Below are positions 60,500-64,000 of a DNA stretch of 64,000 nucleotides, one piece after another. Both the position numbers and the translations under genes were made by a program. Origin of the DNA: Hirudinaria manillensis (lineage: Eukaryota; Annelida; Clitellata; Hirudinida; Hirudinidae); assembly GCA_034509925.1 (NCBI GenBank), contig CM067528.1:1409501-1473500 (forward strand), written 5' to 3'. The notes under the pieces are model-generated. The model was not told where the DNA came from. It saw only the letters and a program-made list of their open reading frames with translations, and ran no database searches. Position 1 is the stretch's first letter. The number at the start of each line of letters is the position of its first letter.

Positions 60500-60680
60500 A
60501 ATTAGGGTTAGGGTTAATGTTTTTAAGTATTAGCTTAACCCTAAAATTAAACCTGTCACTTCTAAGTTTTGAATGACATAGCCATGCATCATTTAAACTG
60601 AATATTTAAGTTAGGGTTATGGTCTACGTTGGGGTTAGAGTCTTGATTCTTAACCTAACCCTTGACCTAACCTTACCCTC
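60500..60680. repeat. Scattered TTAGGG/CCCTAA-like units
   Basis: Short runs (attagggttagggttaatg at 60501, then ttagggttatgg near 60610 and cctaacccttgacctaacc near 60653) in both orientations. Strongly degenerate. Confidence 0.65.
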
Positions 60681-61010
60681 TCTAAGTTTTGGCTCCCTTC
60701 TGCTCAAGTGTTCTAGACTAGCTATCGATCGTAAAAACCAATTATTCAATCTAACTGATATGAAAACATTACAAGCGTAAACTGGACTATGCTGACAGTC
60801 GTAAATGTACCTAGAAATAATGCTCAACAATCAATTCGGAACTTAATGAACCCCTCTAAAATGATTGCAATCTTTTGTCAGCAAAATTATTCATAGTGAT
60901 GGTGATAACTTCAAATTAAGTATGTTAAACTGTGTTTAGCGACCAAAGGCAAAACGCTACGGTATTCAACATCATCAGTTTTCGAAAAGAAGTTTGGAAA
61001 AGTATTAGAA

Positions 61011-63142
61011 ATGAAGTGCTTTGTTTTTCTGATTCTTTTCCTATGCGCAACTGGTTGGTTCTTGAACATATTTAATCAGATTTTAAATTCACTCATTCAC
61101 CTTGCTACGAGAAGCATTCCATCTTATTAGTTGTTAAGGCAGTGGAATAGATATCTTTGTAAAAGAATGTAATTTAATTCATTTTATTTCATTTTTATAT
61201 TTAAAATTTTGTTTTGATAAGTAATATTTCAAAGTTGCGAAATGTTTTGCCAATTGCAGTTGTATTGTTTCAAATGGCACATTTAAACTGTGTCATATTT
61301 CGATCCATTAAACGGACTATGGTAAATCAATAATGAGTGAATGGATAAATAAATATTAAATAAATAAATGTAATATAATAATTTATTTTACATTGTGGTA
61401 ATTAAATTCAGAATATTTATGTTACTATTAAATAAAAAATCAGGTGTTTCAGACATTGTCATGGGTGACAATCTCTACAAAGCTGTAGTAACGAGATATC
61501 ATGCTTTAGCTAATAAGGTTAATATAATATTATGAATAAAATATATATAATTAAAATATTTTTAAATAAATTCATTATTAGTATATATATATAAATATAA
61601 ATTGACATGAGATATTATAAATAAAGAATTATTTATTTTTTAATAAAGTTGATGTTTTTAATGCTAACATTATAAATATATAAACTTTCCTCAGCCTCTC
61701 AAAGAAGTGAAAAAGAATCTGACAAGGATTTACCCAAAGGCGGAGGTGGGTGCTTTATGATTAGATTTTGTTTTATAAAATGCTAAAAAAAAATTTTTTA
61801 TCAATTTAAAATTAATTATATATACACTTGTTGTTTTATAAGTTGATTACTTTTAATATTTATCTATTTAATATATTAATTCATTAATTCATTCAGAAAC
61901 AACTAATTTGCTTTTGAATAAAGTTGTTAGTCACAGCTTGGAACCATAACGATCCGTATTTCCTGAAAATAAAATTCACAACACATTTCACTTCACAAAA
62001 AAAAAATTAAAATTAAAAGATCGATGTAATAAACAAATAAATTAAATAATTAATGCAAATAATATAAAAAGATTTATTTAAAAATAAAATTATATTAGGT
62101 CGTTTTGGCATGGAATAAAGTAAAAAGACCATTGTCGCCTTATTGGAACAAGATTGTGATAAAACTCAATTCTAAAAACATCACTGTTGGTTCACCCATG
62201 TACGTCAGTAAAGGTTTGATTGTTTGAATTTGCTTCTTAATTGTAAATATTTTTCCGTAATTCTTAATTCATTTTTATTATCATAACTTCATAAATTCAT
62301 AAATTTTTTGTTTTGTTTATATTTTCCCTGGCTTTGGTAACAGTTTTATATATATATAACGTTATATGTATTTATAGCAATTATACAATATATGATATAC
62401 AACAACCGCAAATATAGTATATATATATATTTAATATTATTAAATAATCTGTATTTTAACTCCAGTGCCCGATTTGAAATTTCTCAAACCTTTTGTTGGC
62501 GAGGTATTTAAAGTTTATATTTTACGTTAATGGTTAAAGAAGAATTTTAGAAGTTTAATTCTCACTGATATATGACAACCACGAGTTGCTTTACAATTTA
62601 ATGTTAATTATATAAAATTACTTATTTAATACCATTGAGTTTGTTATAAATAATTTATTTTTATAACTGCAGTCTGTCGGGAAAGCCATAGTTAAAATAA
62701 TATATCGCCTTCCAGACATGGGGGTTTGTGATCTTTTTAATTTATTTGTTTATTAATTATAAATCTGTCAAAACAATCATTGGCATGAGTTGCTTCGCGA
62801 CAGCTTTCCTGACTTTTCTTCAGTCCCTCGCAAAGCAATTATTCAAGTTAATATCAAAACTTCAGCTTGCAAATTCAAACTAGCAATCTATACTGACTAC
62901 AGTATGTTCTTCTGAAGTTAATAAATAATATATAGTCAAGAGAATTGAGACCAATAATAATGATGTATAATAATATAATAATATATATATATTATTAGAT
63001 AATAGTCAAGAGAATTGAGACCAACGCAGTGGTTTGGAGGAACCGAACAGAAACTGATTCCCACATTCTCCTGAAAATTTCCAATGACGGCATTCTTCGT
63101 TTAGAACCGGAATATGTTGACAACAGCCAAAAGGGACGTTGA
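61011..63142 (+). CDS. Secreted two-domain potato-inhibitor-I-like protein (gene N)
   Basis: Exons: 61011..61053, 61444..61517, 61695..61745, 62099..62213, 62466..62503, 62673..62723, 62999..63142; 516 nt, 171 aa. Signal peptide MKCFVFLILFLCAT. Domain 1: VVTRYHALANK, PLKEVKKNLTRIYPKAE, NKIVIKLNSKNITVGSP. Domain 2: PDLKFLKPFVGE, SVGKAIVKIIYRLPDMG, a basic loop KRIETNAVVWRNRTE, HILLKISNDGILRLEP. The whole protein is basic, whereas K1-K6 are acidic. The first bases of exon 7 (gtcaagagaattgagacc) are also present once more in intron 6 near 62934, a small local duplication. Confidence 0.82.
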
Positions 63143-63920
63143 CGATAAAAATGCAACTATAACTTATAAAATGAAATAATTTACCCTTTTAACTTTTAAG
63201 AATTTTTTTCCTAATACTGAATTAAAATTTTAACAATAAAAAGTAACTTATATCTGGCTTCCAAAAGCTTTTCAAAAGCAAGTTATGAGTTATTAACCTT
63301 TATTATTATTATTATTATTATTATTTATTTTATTGGTTATAATGTTATTATTTATTACCCTAATTTCTGCGAATCTTATGGATTTTAGAGTTAATTTTAT
63401 ATTCGGTTTACACTGAACAATAAGTCAAATAATTTATCCAATAACTTGAATTAATCACAATCAAATATGTAGAGCCCTATTATTAATCACTGTAAATTTT
63501 ATTATAATATTTTTAATTTGCAGAGCACCATACACATAGCGGCGTTTGTGACAAAAAATAAACTTAACGAGCTTAAAATGCACATTGATTTGCTGATCAA
63601 TAAATAACAAACAGAATATTTGGATTTGTGATATTCTAAGCAGACAAACAGATACCAAAAGTATGTTCCGATTAAACAAAGTATTAGCTGCTTGATTGAT
63701 CACGATTTCCTGCATCGATATTGTACATATGTGTTTGTTTACTAAACATCTAAAACTCAAAATGTTTGTTTTAATCCAATCATTTGAAACAAATTTGTTT
63801 GAAAATAATAGTAAAGAATTGCTTCAACTAAACAGACAGCAAAAGAAATGTTTCTGAATGAACCTATTTAACAATCTACAAATATCCGTTCGCATTTCAG
63901 TAAACTTTGATGAAGATTTA

Positions 63921-63975
63921 ATGAAAAAGATGAAAACCTTTGCGATAATAGTCAGCATCAGTTATTTTGCTACAG
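63921..63975 (+). CDS. First exon of another secreted family member (gene O, truncated by window end)
   Basis: ATG followed by a hydrophobic signal peptide (KKMKTFAIIVSISYFAT) and a phase-1 donor GTTACT, exactly as in the other inhibitor-like genes, where the signal exon ends G|GT in phase 1. The upstream region matches 55510-55870. The rest of the gene lies beyond the window. Confidence 0.65.
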
Positions 63976-64000
63976 GTTACTTTGGGTTTATTATTTATTA

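Overview
This window is animal nuclear DNA: genes are split by short GT-AG introns, non-coding DNA is AT-rich and full of ATT/AAT microsatellites, several genes encode secreted proteins, and there are non-LTR retrotransposon relics. Interstitial blocks of TTAGGG/CCCTAA-type repeat argue against most arthropods (TTAGG) and fit a non-arthropod invertebrate. A lophotrochozoan such as an annelid is plausible but unproven. All exon structures were assembled by hand from splice sites, reading phase and similarity between paralogues; every complete gene model sums to a whole number of codons.

Layout. (1) 1-4655, + strand: the 3' part of a large C2H2 zinc-finger gene with GC-richer exons, unlike the AT-rich remainder. 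(2) 7534-11611, + strand: a nine-exon secreted DNase II with both HxK motifs intact and an unusual poly-aspartate insertion. (3) 12097-17161, - strand: two tandem genes for secreted PAN/apple-like proteins with long acidic, Ser/Glu-rich tails. (4) 19179-21655, + strand: first member of a secreted two-domain family that I assign to the potato inhibitor I (eglin-like) fold. (5) 22171-27642, - strand: four short secreted PAN-like genes and one orphan signal-peptide exon, produced by local duplication. Three of the four have the start codon as the last three bases of exon 1. (6) 28279-29632, - strand: another two-domain inhibitor-like gene. (7) 32208-52061, + strand: six tandem two-domain inhibitor-like genes (K1-K6), with LINE relics in intron 1, TA-flanked MITE-like repeats, a chimeric gene with two exclusive exons 2, relic exons and two later retrotransposon insertions. 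(8) 53075-63975, + strand: four further inhibitor-like genes (a duplicated pair L1/L2, a one-domain gene M and a two-domain gene N) and the first exon of another (O).

In the inhibitor-like family the unit is a three-exon module: exon a ends in a LLGK-like motif, exon b is always exactly 51 nt, and exon c carries the loop and the strands. The module is present once in gene M and twice in the others. The window is therefore an expanding cluster of secreted small proteins (predicted protease inhibitors and PAN-domain binding proteins) next to a secreted nuclease, a set that could act together in a secretion such as mucus, digestive fluid, saliva or defence fluid. That joint role is inference. 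No tRNA, rRNA, CRISPR or prokaryotic feature was seen.
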